Assembly (NCBI RefSeq): GCF_900102055.1
Contig: NZ_FNBA01000001.1
Location: 496,001-560,000 of the forward strand
Reading direction: 5' to 3'
Length of the DNA stretch: 64,000 nucleotides
Source of the DNA: Ulvibacter litoralis
GTDB lineage: Bacteria > Bacteroidota > Bacteroidia > Flavobacteriales > Flavobacteriaceae
Shown here piece after piece: positions 52,743 to 61,899 of this stretch. Both the position numbers and the translations under genes were made by a program. The notes beneath the pieces were generated by a model. That model worked only from the letters and a program-made list of their open reading frames with translations, was not told the origin of the DNA and did no database searches. Within the stretch, counting starts at the first letter, position 1, and each line of letters begins with the position of its first letter.

Positions 52743-53882
52743 TTATTTTTTTACGGAGCTACAACCTGCCATTGTAGTTATTTTTATTGCTTCAGTAGGT
52801 GGTAAAGATTCGTTTCTTCGCACCGTTTCGGCGACTACATTTTTAGTGATAGTTTCAAAAGCGGTTTCAATAGCTGTAGCAGTTTGCATTGCTGCAGGAC
52901 GTCCTGCATCTCCAGCTTCTCGAATACTTTGCACCAATGGAATCTCTCCTAAAAATGGCACTTGTAAATCTTCAGAAAGGTTTTTTGCTCCTTCTTTTCC
53001 AAAGATATAATATTTATTTTCTGGCAATTCTTCTGGTGTGAAGTACGCCATATTCTCGATAATTCCTAACACAGGAACATCGATGTTTTCTTGTTGAAAC
53101 ATAGCAACTCCTTTACGAGCATCTGCCAACGCAACGGTTTGTGGTGTACTCACAACCACTGCTCCTGTAATTGGCAACGATTGCATTATACTTAAATGGA
53201 TATCTCCTGTTCCTGGAGGTAAATCGATAAGCATAAAATCTAGCTCGCCCCAAGCAGCATCAAAAATTAATTGATTTAATGCTTTGGCTGCCATTGGCCC
53301 TCTCCAAATTACCGCTTGATCGGGTTGCGTAAAGAACCCAATAGACAATACTTTTACTCCGTAATTTTCGATGGGTTTCATTTTGCTTTTTCCATCAACA
53401 TTGATAGACAATGGCTTTTCTAATGCCACATCGAACATAATTGGAATGGAAGGTCCGTAAATATCGGCATCTAAAATTCCCACTTTAAAACCCATTTTTG
53501 AAAGCGTTACCGCCAAGTTTGCTGTCACTGTAGATTTCCCTACACCTCCTTTACCCGAAGCAACGGCAACGATATTTTGGATTCCCGGAATTGGTTTTCC
53601 TTTTATAAGATTTGGGTTTTGCTTTGCTGGAGGTGCTTCAACAGTAATGTTAACAACTACTTTTGCATCTGCAAATACCTTTTCCTGAATTACTTTTATA
53701 ACATCAGCTTCTGCTCTTTTCTTAATATGTAAGGCTGGAGTACTTAGTTTTAAATCAACAATAACCTCATCGGCAAACGTAACAACATTTTGTACTTGCC
53801 CGCTTTCTACCATATTCTTTCCTTCGCCAGCTACTGTAATTGTTTCTAAAGCGCTTAGAATATCTTGCTTCGTAATCTTCAT
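52743..53882 (-). CDS. mrp: Mrp/NBP35 family iron-sulfur carrier ATPase
   Basis: A 379-residue P-loop ATPase. The N-terminus (MKITKQDILSALETI) is the MIP18/DUF59-like part, and the deviant Walker A VASGKGGVGKST (109-118) with MLIDLPPGTGD form the ATPase. The CPxC-like pair usual in ENM-x-F-x-CPxC is missing: here ENMAYFTPEELPENKYY, as in other Bacteroidota members. A C-terminal Cys lies in MAGCSSVKK. The start at 53882 is preferred over an ATG 12 codons upstream because the extension is unlike the family. It is followed by nifU-like gene. Confidence 0.94.
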   Translation of the reverse strand: MKITKQDILSALETITVAGEGKNMVESGQVQNVVTFADEVIVDLKLSTPALHIKKRAEADVIKVIQEKVFADAKVVVNITVEAPPAKQNPNLIKGKPIPGIQNIVAVASGKGGVGKSTVTANLAVTLSKMGFKVGILDADIYGPSIPIMFDVALEKPLSINVDGKSKMKPIENYGVKVLSIGFFTQPDQAVIWRGPMAAKALNQLIFDAAWGELDFMLIDLPPGTGDIHLSIMQSLPITGAVVVSTPQTVALADARKGVAMFQQENIDVPVLGIIENMAYFTPEELPENKYYIFGKEGAKNLSEDLQVPFLGEIPLVQSIREAGDAGRPAAMQTATAIETAFETITKNVVAETVRRNESLPPTEAIKITTMAGCSSVKK

Positions 53883-54053
53883 AAATCGTATAATATTTAG
53901 ATTGATTCTAAAGTGCAAATATAACGGTAAATCTTCGGAAAAGGAAGCCCAACCATTGAAATGATTTATAGTATAATAAGCAATTATGTGAGAGGTGCAT
54001 AATTATTGATTTTCAGAAAAAAAGAAGACTTCGTATTGCAAAAAAAGAAACCG

Positions 54054-54380
54054 CTACAACTCCTTCATCGGATCCCAAAAAAGGGTGTCAAAATTTTGAA
54101 CTTTATTTTCTACTACCGCTACACCTTCACTTTCCAACAGTTGCTGCATCAGGTTGGTTCCTTCAAAATGATGTTTTCCGCTTAACAATCCGATTCGGTT
54201 TACCACTCGGTGTGCAGGTACATTTTTAGCACTAGAGGCGTTCATTGCCCAACCTACCATTCGGGCGCTTCCTGCCGCTCCCAAATACTTTGCAATGGCT
54301 CCGTAAGACGTTACCCTGCCAAACGGGATTAATCGTGCAACTTCATAAACTTTATCGAAAAAACCTTCAGAAGTTGCCAT
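54054..54380 (-). CDS. Alkyltransferase-like protein (ATL, MGMT family)
   Basis: A 108-residue MGMT-fold DNA-binding protein. Family segments are FGRVTSYGAIAKYLGAAGSARMVGWAM and VPAHRVVNRIGLLSGKHHF. The alkyl-acceptor cysteine of PCHR is replaced by Ala56 (PAHR), the defining trait of ATL proteins: they bind O6-alkylguanine without removing the alkyl group and direct nucleotide excision repair. The gene starts at the last base of the LysE gene (overlap 1 nt), so the pair is translationally coupled. Confidence 0.93.
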   Translation of the reverse strand: MATSEGFFDKVYEVARLIPFGRVTSYGAIAKYLGAAGSARMVGWAMNASSAKNVPAHRVVNRIGLLSGKHHFEGTNLMQQLLESEGVAVVENKVQNFDTLFWDPMKEL

Positions 54381-55006
54381 TATACCTCTTTAATCACTTT
54401 TAAGAATGTAATAATTGTAATAGCTCCTGTAATAATACCAATAACGTAGTTCATATTCACCTTCAGCTTTACACTGTCTTTTTTACGTTTAAAAAACTGA
54501 ATATACAGTAGCAACATAGCAAACGTTCCGAAGCCAGAAGCGATTACAGCTGCCCATAATTCGGGCAATGCAAATTTAAACCATCCAAAGCCAGAAAACG
54601 TGATACTTACATATACCCAATACGGAAATGGCAGTAGGTTTAAAATTCCTAAAAGCATTCCGTAGAAAAACCGATTGGTTTTAGAATACCCTTCTTTTTC
54701 AGGAATTTCTCGCCGAGTATCTTTCGCAATAAAAAAAAAGTAGATGGTAATACAGATAAAAATTCCGAGTGCGATTTTTTGTAGCAAATCGACGACTTCG
54801 TGATGCTGATCTAAGTATTTGGCCAACAACAATGCGACTAATGTCTGAATAATTACGGTTGCACAAACACCAAATGAAAATAGAACTGCTGCTTTTCTGC
54901 CTTCTTTCATGCTAATTTTAGCAGCCGACATATTTAGCAGTCCTGGAGGAACCACACCCAAAAATGCCGCAAAAAAACCAACAATAAAGTTTAAAAGTAT
55001 AGACAT
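54380..55006 (-). CDS. LysE family translocator
   Basis: A 208-residue integral membrane protein with about six hydrophobic helices (FIVGFFAAFLGVVPPGLLNMSA at the N-terminus, ATVIIQTLVALLLAKYL, IALGIFICITIYFFFIA). The VPPGLLNMSAAKIS motif is the LysE/RhtB signature. Likely exports an amino acid or similar solute. It is followed directly by the ATL gene, with a 1-nt overlap, and preceded by trmB. Confidence 0.88.
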   Translation of the reverse strand: MSILLNFIVGFFAAFLGVVPPGLLNMSAAKISMKEGRKAAVLFSFGVCATVIIQTLVALLLAKYLDQHHEVVDLLQKIALGIFICITIYFFFIAKDTRREIPEKEGYSKTNRFFYGMLLGILNLLPFPYWVYVSITFSGFGWFKFALPELWAAVIASGFGTFAMLLLYIQFFKRKKDSVKLKVNMNYVIGIITGAITIITFLKVIKEV

Positions 55007-55041
55007 TTAGGGTTTGTTTGTATTGTGAATATAACCATTTT

Positions 55042-55722
55042 TTACGCGTGACGAAACTTAAATTTTATATAGGTAATTTTTTTATTCACTTCTAAATACT
55101 GACTTTCATAAAAAGTTTGGATTCCTATTACATCTGCTGGAGAATGGTCATTTCCATACACATCATGATGTGCATATTCAATCGTTTCTTCCAAACCGTG
55201 CAACAAACCTAGCGTGTAACCGTGCATAAATTCGCTATCCGTTTTTAAATGTACAATACCATCTTTTTGCAACACTTTCTTGTATTTATCAAGAAATTCT
55301 TTGTTGGTTAGCCTGTGTTTGGTGCGCTTGTATTTAATTTGCGGATCTGGAAATGTAATCCAGATTTCGGACACTTCATTTTCAGCAAAAAGCAAATCGA
55401 TAAGTTCTATTTGCGTTCGCATAAAACCAACATTGTCCATCCCTTCTTCTAGCGCCGTTTTAGCACCACGCCAGAAACGTGCGCCTTTGATGTCGATTCC
55501 AAGAAAGTTTTTTTCAGGATGTGCTTTGGCAAGATTTACCGAATACTCTCCTTTTCCACATCCTAACTCTAACACAATGGGGTTGTCGTTTTTAAAGAAA
55601 TTTTTACCCCAATTTCCTTTTAACTGCAAGGTGTCGTTTTCGGCTTCTTCGCGCGTTGGCTGAATTACATTTTTAAATGTTTCATTCTCTTTAAAGCGCT
55701 TTAATTTGTTTTTACTTCCCAC
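55042..55722 (-). CDS. trmB: tRNA (guanine-N7)-methyltransferase TrmB
   Basis: A 226-residue SAM-dependent methyltransferase that makes m7G46 in tRNA. Motif I is LELGCGKGEYSVNLA, followed by NFLGIDIKGARFW and SEIWITFPDPQIKYKRTKHRL (the TrmB signature FPDP). The start MGSKNKLKRFKENETF is the first ATG. The 36-nt gap to LysE on the same strand suggests co-transcription. It is divergent from the glycosyltransferase gene; the 96-nt gap (55723-55818) holds a TACTTTTG box near 55776 that may be a promoter of the plus-strand gene. Confidence 0.94.
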   Translation of the reverse strand: MGSKNKLKRFKENETFKNVIQPTREEAENDTLQLKGNWGKNFFKNDNPIVLELGCGKGEYSVNLAKAHPEKNFLGIDIKGARFWRGAKTALEEGMDNVGFMRTQIELIDLLFAENEVSEIWITFPDPQIKYKRTKHRLTNKEFLDKYKKVLQKDGIVHLKTDSEFMHGYTLGLLHGLEETIEYAHHDVYGNDHSPADVIGIQTFYESQYLEVNKKITYIKFKFRHA

Positions 55723-55818
55723 AAACTTAATTTTTTGGTAAAACTAAGGAAATATTATGTGCCTTGTATTATTCGTACTTTTGTTTTATCATAAAGTGTT
55801 AACACATAGAAGAAAAAA

Positions 55819-56886
55819 TTGAGCAAAAAAACCATATTGGTAGCTCCATTACACTGGGGGCTTGGCCACGCAACACGTTGCATTCCGATTGTACAGGAAC
55901 TTCTAAAAAATAATTTCAATGTTTTATTGGCTTCAGATGGAGCTGCATTGTTATTGCTTCAGAAAGAATTTCCGCAGTTACCTTCTATAGCGCTTCCACC
56001 GTATAATATCGTGTACCCCAAAAAAGGTAAAAACTTTAAATGGAAGTTACTTCAGAAGCTTCCACATATTCAGAAAACAATTATTTCAGAAAAAAAATTA
56101 ATTAAAACCCTAGTTGCTGAAGGAAAAATTGACGGAATTATTAGCGATAACAGACTGGGTGTTTTTAACAAAAATGTGCCTTCCGTTTTTGTTACACATC
56201 AATTGAATGTGCTTACCGGAAACACAACCTACGTTACCAGTAAAATGCATCAAAAGATTATCAAAAAATTTGATGAGTGTTGGGTGCCAGACGTGGAAGC
56301 TCCTATTAATTTAAGTGGAAAGCTCGGACATATTAAAAATGCAGATTTCCCTATTAAGTATATTGGCGCATTGAGTAGGCTTCAGAAAAAAGAAGCACCT
56401 AAAAAGTATGATATTTTAGCGGTATTGTCGGGTCCAGAACCTCAACGAACCTTATTGGAAGAGAAGCTACTCGAAGCATTTAAAGGAACCGACAAAAGTG
56501 TGTTATTGGTTCAGGGCTTGGTTAGTATGAATCAAAAATCCTATGTTTTAGACGGAATTAGTATCACTAATTTCATGCAAACGGAGCAGTTAGAAGAAGC
56601 GATTAACCAAAGTGAAATTGTTATTTCTCGTTCTGGATACACCACGCTTTTAGACTTAGCCGCCTTGGAGAAAAAAGCGTTTTTTATACCAACTCCAGGT
56701 CAGTATGAACAAAAATATTTAGCAAAACGTCTTAAATCATTAGGAATTGTCCCGAGTTGTAAACAAGATAAATTCACTTTAGAAAAGCTACATAAAATCC
56801 CTCTTTACAAGGGACTAACAGCCTTTGGTATGGAAACTAATTTTAAAGAATTATTTGGACTTTTCGAGCGTGAACGAAAACTCTGA
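55819..56886 (+). CDS. Glycosyltransferase-like protein (GT-B, MurG-like)
   Basis: A 355-residue GT-B fold protein. The N-terminal half begins KTILVAPLHWGLGHATRCIP, with a glycine-rich nucleotide-sugar loop, and the C-terminal half has SEIVISRSGYTTLLDLAALE, like the Glyco_tran_28_C donor-binding helix. The donor and acceptor are unknown. The start is TTG at 55819; there is no ATG near and the family N-terminus begins there. The last 36 nt overlap the convergent kinase gene. Confidence 0.8.
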   Translation: MSKKTILVAPLHWGLGHATRCIPIVQELLKNNFNVLLASDGAALLLLQKEFPQLPSIALPPYNIVYPKKGKNFKWKLLQKLPHIQKTIISEKKLIKTLVAEGKIDGIISDNRLGVFNKNVPSVFVTHQLNVLTGNTTYVTSKMHQKIIKKFDECWVPDVEAPINLSGKLGHIKNADFPIKYIGALSRLQKKEAPKKYDILAVLSGPEPQRTLLEEKLLEAFKGTDKSVLLVQGLVSMNQKSYVLDGISITNFMQTEQLEEAINQSEIVISRSGYTTLLDLAALEKKAFFIPTPGQYEQKYLAKRLKSLGIVPSCKQDKFTLEKLHKIPLYKGLTAFGMETNFKELFGLFERERKL

Positions 56887-57894
56887 TCCCACGCCTATCT
56901 CACTTTCGACATAGATTTTTTCGTTGTGTCCTTCAACAATATGTTTTACAATGGCAAGTCCTAAACCACTCCCTCCTTCTTTTCGAGAGCCACTTTTATC
57001 TACGCGGTAAAAACGTTCAAAAATTCGTTGAATATTTTTCTTCTCAATACCTTCTCCATTATCGGTAACGCGAACGATTACTTTATTTTTAATTAAGTGT
57101 TCTATACTAATTTCGGTGGTTCCGTCTGGCTTTCCGTATTTAATAGAATTAACGACCAAATTGGTAAGCACCTGCTGAATTCGTTCTCTATCGGCATTTA
57201 CAAAAATGCTTTCCTTATAGTCAGTATCGAACGTGAGGGTAATATTTTTTCTAGCGGCTTTCATCTCTAACAAATCAAACACGTTTTGCACCAATTTTAC
57301 AATATTAAAATCTTCTTGATACAATTGTAATCCTCCCACTTCCAATTGGGTAATCATATCTAAATCTTTCACGATATAGATAAGACGCTCTACCCCTTTA
57401 TTCGCTCTTTTTAGGTATTTTTTTCGAACTTTCTTGTCTTTTAAAGCTCCGTCCAAAAGCGTTAAAATATACCCTTGTACTGTAAACAATGGAGTTTTAA
57501 GTTCGTGAGAGACATTTCCTATAAATTCTTTACGGTAATTCTCTCGAATTTTAAGGGTTTCAATTTCTAGCTTTTTGTCTTGTGCAAATCGTTCTACATC
57601 TCTTGTTAGCGTTTTAATATCGGTTGTGATTTGTTTTTTACTGAAATCTTTCGCCTCCAGTAACGTAATATCATCGTATATTTTTTTAATTCGCTTGTAG
57701 ATAAACCGTTCTACTCGATACTGAATAATTAAAAAAGAAGAGATATAACAAATAAATATGAAGGAGATTAAAAACCAAAAATTAAGCCCTTCGGAAACAT
57801 AAAAAAAAACACTCATTACGAGTGTTAAAAAAAGGGTGATATACGAAGATGTATATGCCGCAAATCGGTATGTATTTCTAAATTCACTCGCCAT
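56851..57894 (-). CDS. PhoR-like sensor histidine kinase
   Basis: A 347-residue kinase with two transmembrane helices (about 13-30 and 36-53) and only a few residues between them, so the sensor is probably within the membrane or cytoplasm. HisKA is at about 125-190 (FIGNVSHELKTPLFTVQGY), and HATPase_c follows (LVVNSIKYGKPDG, VTDNGEGIEKKNI, GSGLGLAIVKHIV). It pairs with the response regulator; their start/stop codons overlap at 57894. It overlaps the convergent glycosyltransferase by 36 nt. Confidence 0.92.
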   Translation of the reverse strand: MASEFRNTYRFAAYTSSYITLFLTLVMSVFFYVSEGLNFWFLISFIFICYISSFLIIQYRVERFIYKRIKKIYDDITLLEAKDFSKKQITTDIKTLTRDVERFAQDKKLEIETLKIRENYRKEFIGNVSHELKTPLFTVQGYILTLLDGALKDKKVRKKYLKRANKGVERLIYIVKDLDMITQLEVGGLQLYQEDFNIVKLVQNVFDLLEMKAARKNITLTFDTDYKESIFVNADRERIQQVLTNLVVNSIKYGKPDGTTEISIEHLIKNKVIVRVTDNGEGIEKKNIQRIFERFYRVDKSGSRKEGGSGLGLAIVKHIVEGHNEKIYVESEIGVGSEFSFTLEKSK

Positions 57895-58577
57895 TACACT
57901 ACAAACTTATACCCAACTCCTTTAATGGTTTTAAACTTTTCATCGCCTATTTTTTCACGTAACTTACGAATGTGCACATCGATGGTTCTACCACCTACAA
58001 TTACCTCATTTCCCCAAACACGATCTAAAATATCTTCACGTTTAAAAACTTTACCTGGCTTTGAAGCTAGAAGTGATAGCAATTCAAATTCTTTTCTAGG
58101 TAGAACAAGTTCTTTGCCTGAAATTGAAATTTTATACTCTTCTCTATTAATTATTAAGTTTCCTAAATTAATAGTGCTTTCTTCTTCTGCGTTTTGCTTA
58201 AAGCGACGTAACAATGCTTTTACCTTACTCACCAAAACTTTTGGCTTAATAGGTTTCGTAATATAATCGTCGGCACCTGCATCAAAACCTGCAACTTGAG
58301 AATAATCTTCTCCTCTTGCGGTTAAAAATGTAATAATTGTTTCGGACAGCTCTGGAATTTTTCTAATTTTTTCGCAGGCTTCAATCCCATCCATCTCTGG
58401 CATCATTACGTCTAAAATGATAAGATGTGGTTGGTGTTTTTTTGCCGCACTCACCGCTTTAACACCATTGTTTGCAGTAAACACTTCATACCCTTCCGAA
58501 GAAAGATTATACCCTACAATTTCTAAGATATCTGGCTCATCATCAACCAAAAGGATTCTTATGTCTTTCTTTTTCAT
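57894..58577 (-). CDS. PhoB-like response regulator
   Basis: A 227-residue OmpR/PhoB-type regulator. Receiver domain: RILLVDDEPDILEIVGYNL, with phospho-acceptor Asp in LIILDVMMPEMDG and TARGEDYSQVAGFDAGADDYITKP. Winged-helix domain: LPRKEFELLSLLASKPGKVF and GGRTIDVHIRKLREKI. It is upstream of and overlaps the PhoR-like kinase gene by 1 nt; the pair is an operon. A phosphate link is possible but not shown by context. Confidence 0.93.
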   Translation of the reverse strand: MKKKDIRILLVDDEPDILEIVGYNLSSEGYEVFTANNGVKAVSAAKKHQPHLIILDVMMPEMDGIEACEKIRKIPELSETIITFLTARGEDYSQVAGFDAGADDYITKPIKPKVLVSKVKALLRRFKQNAEEESTINLGNLIINREEYKISISGKELVLPRKEFELLSLLASKPGKVFKREDILDRVWGNEVIVGGRTIDVHIRKLREKIGDEKFKTIKGVGYKFVV

Positions 58578-58798
58578 GTCTAAAATTTCATTTTTACGTT
58601 ATAAATATAGTGTTAAATACGGTTTACACACAGTTTCAAAAACAATTAATAACGTTTACGTAACATGGTTTCGCCTCTATCAAGCTCTTAAAACAGGCTA
58701 TGTTATTTTATCGTTAAACTAATTGAAAGATCATTTTTAAGAGTGTGAGAGACTTGATTTTATGTATCTTTGCGCCATAATTTTAAACAAATAATTTG
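58578..58798 (+). promoter_or_regulatory. Intergenic region with -7 box for the T9SS cargo gene
   Basis: No gene is seen in this 221-bp gap. TATCTTTG at 58765-58772 fits the TAnnTTTG box and lies 26 nt before the plus-strand ATG at 58799; no -33 element is assigned. The other half must carry the promoter of the phoB-like gene. Confidence 0.6.
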
Positions 58799-59788
58799 AT
58801 GAAAAAAATTACTTTTTTAGCTGCTCTTTTAATGAGTGGTGTTTCTTTTGCTCAAATCGTCGCTTCAACAAGTTTCCAAGAGGAAGTTATAACTGCTGGA
58901 GTTAATGACGCAAAATATTTCGATTTAGGTGACGCAAACGTTGCTCACGATTTAGTAAACAACCCGCTTCAAACACCTCTTAACCAAAATGGTGTTGTAG
59001 AATTAGGTGTTGATGCTCGTTATGAACCGTATGACACTCCAGATGTTGGTTTAACAGATGGTGATTTTATTGGCATCACAAGCTTTACTCCTTCTGCAGA
59101 TGTAGGATATACAGATGGTGACCAAGGATACCAAATTACAGATGTAGATGGTAACTTTATTTTAGAATTTGCTACTGTAGATTTAACAGGTGTTACTGGT
59201 GCAACAGTTTCTATTGATTACCTTTTTGGAATTAATAGCAACCCATTAAACGGAAACTTTGAAGGTGATGGTACTGAAAACGCTTCTTCTTCTGACAGAT
59301 TCCGTATCTACGTAAAAGACCTTACAAACAATACTGAAATCGACATTGTTGATTCTACTGGAAGCGATATCGACGATTTAGTGCCTTTTGATGCTACTTC
59401 TGGCGAATACCAATTAGAGTGGATCACTGGAACTGCTGCTTTAACAACTGGATCTACAGTACAATTAGTAGTTGAAGCTAGATGTAACGCTGGTGGTGAA
59501 GCATTTTTCTTAGACAACGTTATTTTCGACGGAATCTTAGGAACAAATGATCTTCAAAACGACCAATTTGCAATCTACCCGAACCCAGCAACAAAAGGAT
59601 TTGTAAACATCTCTTCTACTGTTGCAGGTGCAAAACAAGTAGCTGTATACGATGTTCTTGGAAAAGAAGTAATCAACACTACAATTGCAAACGACAGATT
59701 AAACATTGCTGACCTTAACAGCGGAATCTACATTGTTAAGATTGTACAAGGAACTGCTTCTATTACTAAAAAATTAGTAGTAAACTAA
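58799..59788 (+). CDS. T9SS type A sorting domain-containing secreted protein
   Basis: A 329-residue secreted protein: signal peptide MKKITFLAALLMSGVSFAQ, a beta-sandwich-like domain (with FILEFATVDLTGVTGATVSIDYLFG) and the C-terminal T9SS type A signal (about 255-329: FAIYPNPATKGFVNIS, VAVYDVLGKEVINT, LNSGIYIVKIVQG, TKKLVVN). It is exported by the type IX secretion system of gliding Bacteroidota and anchored or released. Start at ATG 58799; the TTG codon just before is not preferred. The binding function of the middle domain is unknown. Confidence 0.93.
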   Translation: MKKITFLAALLMSGVSFAQIVASTSFQEEVITAGVNDAKYFDLGDANVAHDLVNNPLQTPLNQNGVVELGVDARYEPYDTPDVGLTDGDFIGITSFTPSADVGYTDGDQGYQITDVDGNFILEFATVDLTGVTGATVSIDYLFGINSNPLNGNFEGDGTENASSSDRFRIYVKDLTNNTEIDIVDSTGSDIDDLVPFDATSGEYQLEWITGTAALTTGSTVQLVVEARCNAGGEAFFLDNVIFDGILGTNDLQNDQFAIYPNPATKGFVNISSTVAGAKQVAVYDVLGKEVINTTIANDRLNIADLNSGIYIVKIVQGTASITKKLVVN

Positions 59789-59809
59789 TTTAGCACTCCT
59801 TTAAAATTT

Positions 59810-59837
59810 AAAAGCTTCTGTTTTTGCAGAAGCTTTT
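59810..59837 (+). terminator. Intrinsic terminator after the T9SS protein gene
   Basis: AAAAGCTTCTG (59810-59820) / CAGAAGCTTTT (59827-59837) with a 6-nt loop, followed by a T run; 21 nt after the stop codon. Confidence 0.9.
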
Positions 59838-59880
59838 TTTTATTCCCTATTTTTGAATAGATTTTTTCTGAAACAACCAC

Positions 59881-60855
59881 ATGCTGGAAAAAGATATTTT
59901 TACCATTACTTCTTCTGAAGATTTTGAGATACAAACCCTCAAGGTTTTTCAATATCAATACAAGAACATCGCTGTTTACAGACAATTTTGCGACTTATTG
60001 AACGTACACCCTTCCGAAGTAAAAACCGTCACAGACATTCCATTTTTACCCATTCAGTTTTTTAAAAGTCATTCTATTATTGCCGAAGGTTTGTCCCCAA
60101 AAACAACCTTTACAAGTAGCGGGACCACAGGCGCTATTACAAGCAAGCATTTGGTGGCCAATGTAGATCTTTACGAAAAAAGTTTTACAGAAGGCTTTTT
60201 AAGAACTTACGGAAACCCTTCCGAATATACCATCTTGGCATTGCTTCCGTCCTACCTTGAACGCGATGGTTCTTCACTAATATACATGGTGGCAGACCTA
60301 ATAAAAAAAAGTGACAATCCGCACAGTGGCTTCTACCTCAACGACACCGATGCACTCATTGAAAAATTAACGGAACTCGAAAAAAACAATCAAAAAACAA
60401 TTTTGTTAGGTGTTTCCTATGCCTTACTGGATTTGATTGAAAAACAAACCTTTCAGCTTAAAAACACCCTCATCATGGAAACGGGCGGCATGAAAGGAAA
60501 ACGAAAAGAACTCATTAAATACGAACTTCACGATTTGTTAAAAATTGGGTTTGGCGTTTCAGAAATTCACAGTGAATACGGAATGACAGAACTGCTCTCA
60601 CAAGCCTATTCCAAAGGAAATGGTGTTTTTACTTGTCCGCCCTGGATGAAGATCTATACCCGCGACACCGAAGACGCACTGTCTTACACTCAAGGTAACA
60701 CAGGCGGTATTAATGTGGTGGATTTAGCAAACCTGTATTCTTGCGCGTTTATTGCCACCCAAGATTTAGGGAAATGCTACGACGATGGCAGTTTCGAAAT
60801 TATTGGTAGATTTGATGCTAGCGACATTCGTGGCTGCAACTTAATGGTGCTTTAA
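59881..60855 (+). CDS. LuxE-like acyl-protein synthetase
   Basis: A 324-residue protein of the LuxE/adenylating-enzyme type. The adenylate-forming P-loop-like motif is TSSGTTGAITSKH (79-90); further segments are LIMETGGMKGKRKEL, EIHSEYGMTELLSQAYS and the terminal GRFDASDIRGCNLMVL. LuxE activates fatty acids for transfer; in Bacteroidota such proteins occur in cell-envelope gene clusters. The ATG at 59881 follows a terminator, so a promoter must be close. The 3' end overlaps the next gene (60855). Confidence 0.85.
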   Translation: MLEKDIFTITSSEDFEIQTLKVFQYQYKNIAVYRQFCDLLNVHPSEVKTVTDIPFLPIQFFKSHSIIAEGLSPKTTFTSSGTTGAITSKHLVANVDLYEKSFTEGFLRTYGNPSEYTILALLPSYLERDGSSLIYMVADLIKKSDNPHSGFYLNDTDALIEKLTELEKNNQKTILLGVSYALLDLIEKQTFQLKNTLIMETGGMKGKRKELIKYELHDLLKIGFGVSEIHSEYGMTELLSQAYSKGNGVFTCPPWMKIYTRDTEDALSYTQGNTGGINVVDLANLYSCAFIATQDLGKCYDDGSFEIIGRFDASDIRGCNLMVL

Positions 60856-61892
60856 TGACGAACAAACCAACTTCAACAAGCGACGGTTGTCTGTGGATTT
60901 TCATTTCCATAGTGTGCAGCGTTATTGGCTTCGGACTCATAAAAATAACCACCGGACTTTCAGACGGCATTGCGGGTGTTTTTGCAATTATTGTTTCCAT
61001 CTTGGTTACCATAAAACTATTAGGAAAACCTTCCGCAAAACTTATTTTTAGACAAGGGGTATTTCTGTTTCTGTTTTTCTTCGGAATTAAATTTATTGGC
61101 GGTATTTTTTTAAATGCATTACAAACCATTCACATAGAAGAACCTCCTAGTCCTTCTGAAGAAATTGTAGCCACACACACTATTATCGAAAACAATGATA
61201 CCATTCCGGTATTTTCAAGTTATAGAACATGGCGCGATAACTTCGGAAACCAATACAACGGAGCACTCACAGTACGTCAACAAGATTATCTATCGCTAGA
61301 AAATAGTGTTGCTAGATTTCGTCCTCCGGCCACAGGGAATTTTTGGGGAAACTTATATCTATACATGGCTAAAAAAGACACGCCAAGCTTAGATTTGGTG
61401 CTAAATACCTTTAATGAAATTCGGAAAAGCGAAAACCTCAACCAAATGGAATTCGCCGAAATGGTAGTTACTTGCATTCAAGATATTCCGTATTCATTTG
61501 TATTTCAAGAAGAATGCTTGCCAGCCAATAACTACGAACGTTCTATTAGAACCGTTTTAGAAGACTGTCCAGATTGCTGTATTGGAAACAAGCTTTACGG
61601 AATTCAAAATCCAGTCTCTTTTCTTCAAAATCTAAAAGGAGACTGTGACACTAGAACCGTTTTAGCCTACGCCATTTTAAGTCATTTTAAGTACGATGTA
61701 GCCATTGTAAACAGCGACTTTTACAAACACTCTATTATCGGAATCAACCTTCCTGCACGAGGCGCTACGAAGGTTTATAACGGAAAAAAATACATTCTTT
61801 GGGAAACAACGGCCAAATACTATAACGTTGGCGTGCTTCCTAGTAATTTCAACAATGTAAATCATTGGAACGTGGTACTAACTAGTAAATAA
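60855..61892 (+). CDS. Membrane protein with transglutaminase-like catalytic triad
   Basis: A 345-residue protein with three N-terminal transmembrane helices (about 13-29, 36-54 and 67-87) and a C-terminal domain with a Cys-His-acid arrangement typical of transglutaminase-like proteins: GDCDTRTVLAYAIL (Cys264), SDFYKHSIIGINL (His292) and ILWETTAKYYNVG (Glu317). The domain probably faces the periplasm and may act as a peptidase or crosslinker. Its start overlaps the luxE-like stop by one base. It is not recognised as a named family. Confidence 0.68.
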   Translation: MTNKPTSTSDGCLWIFISIVCSVIGFGLIKITTGLSDGIAGVFAIIVSILVTIKLLGKPSAKLIFRQGVFLFLFFFGIKFIGGIFLNALQTIHIEEPPSPSEEIVATHTIIENNDTIPVFSSYRTWRDNFGNQYNGALTVRQQDYLSLENSVARFRPPATGNFWGNLYLYMAKKDTPSLDLVLNTFNEIRKSENLNQMEFAEMVVTCIQDIPYSFVFQEECLPANNYERSIRTVLEDCPDCCIGNKLYGIQNPVSFLQNLKGDCDTRTVLAYAILSHFKYDVAIVNSDFYKHSIIGINLPARGATKVYNGKKYILWETTAKYYNVGVLPSNFNNVNHWNVVLTSK

Positions 61893-61899
61893 TAATTTT

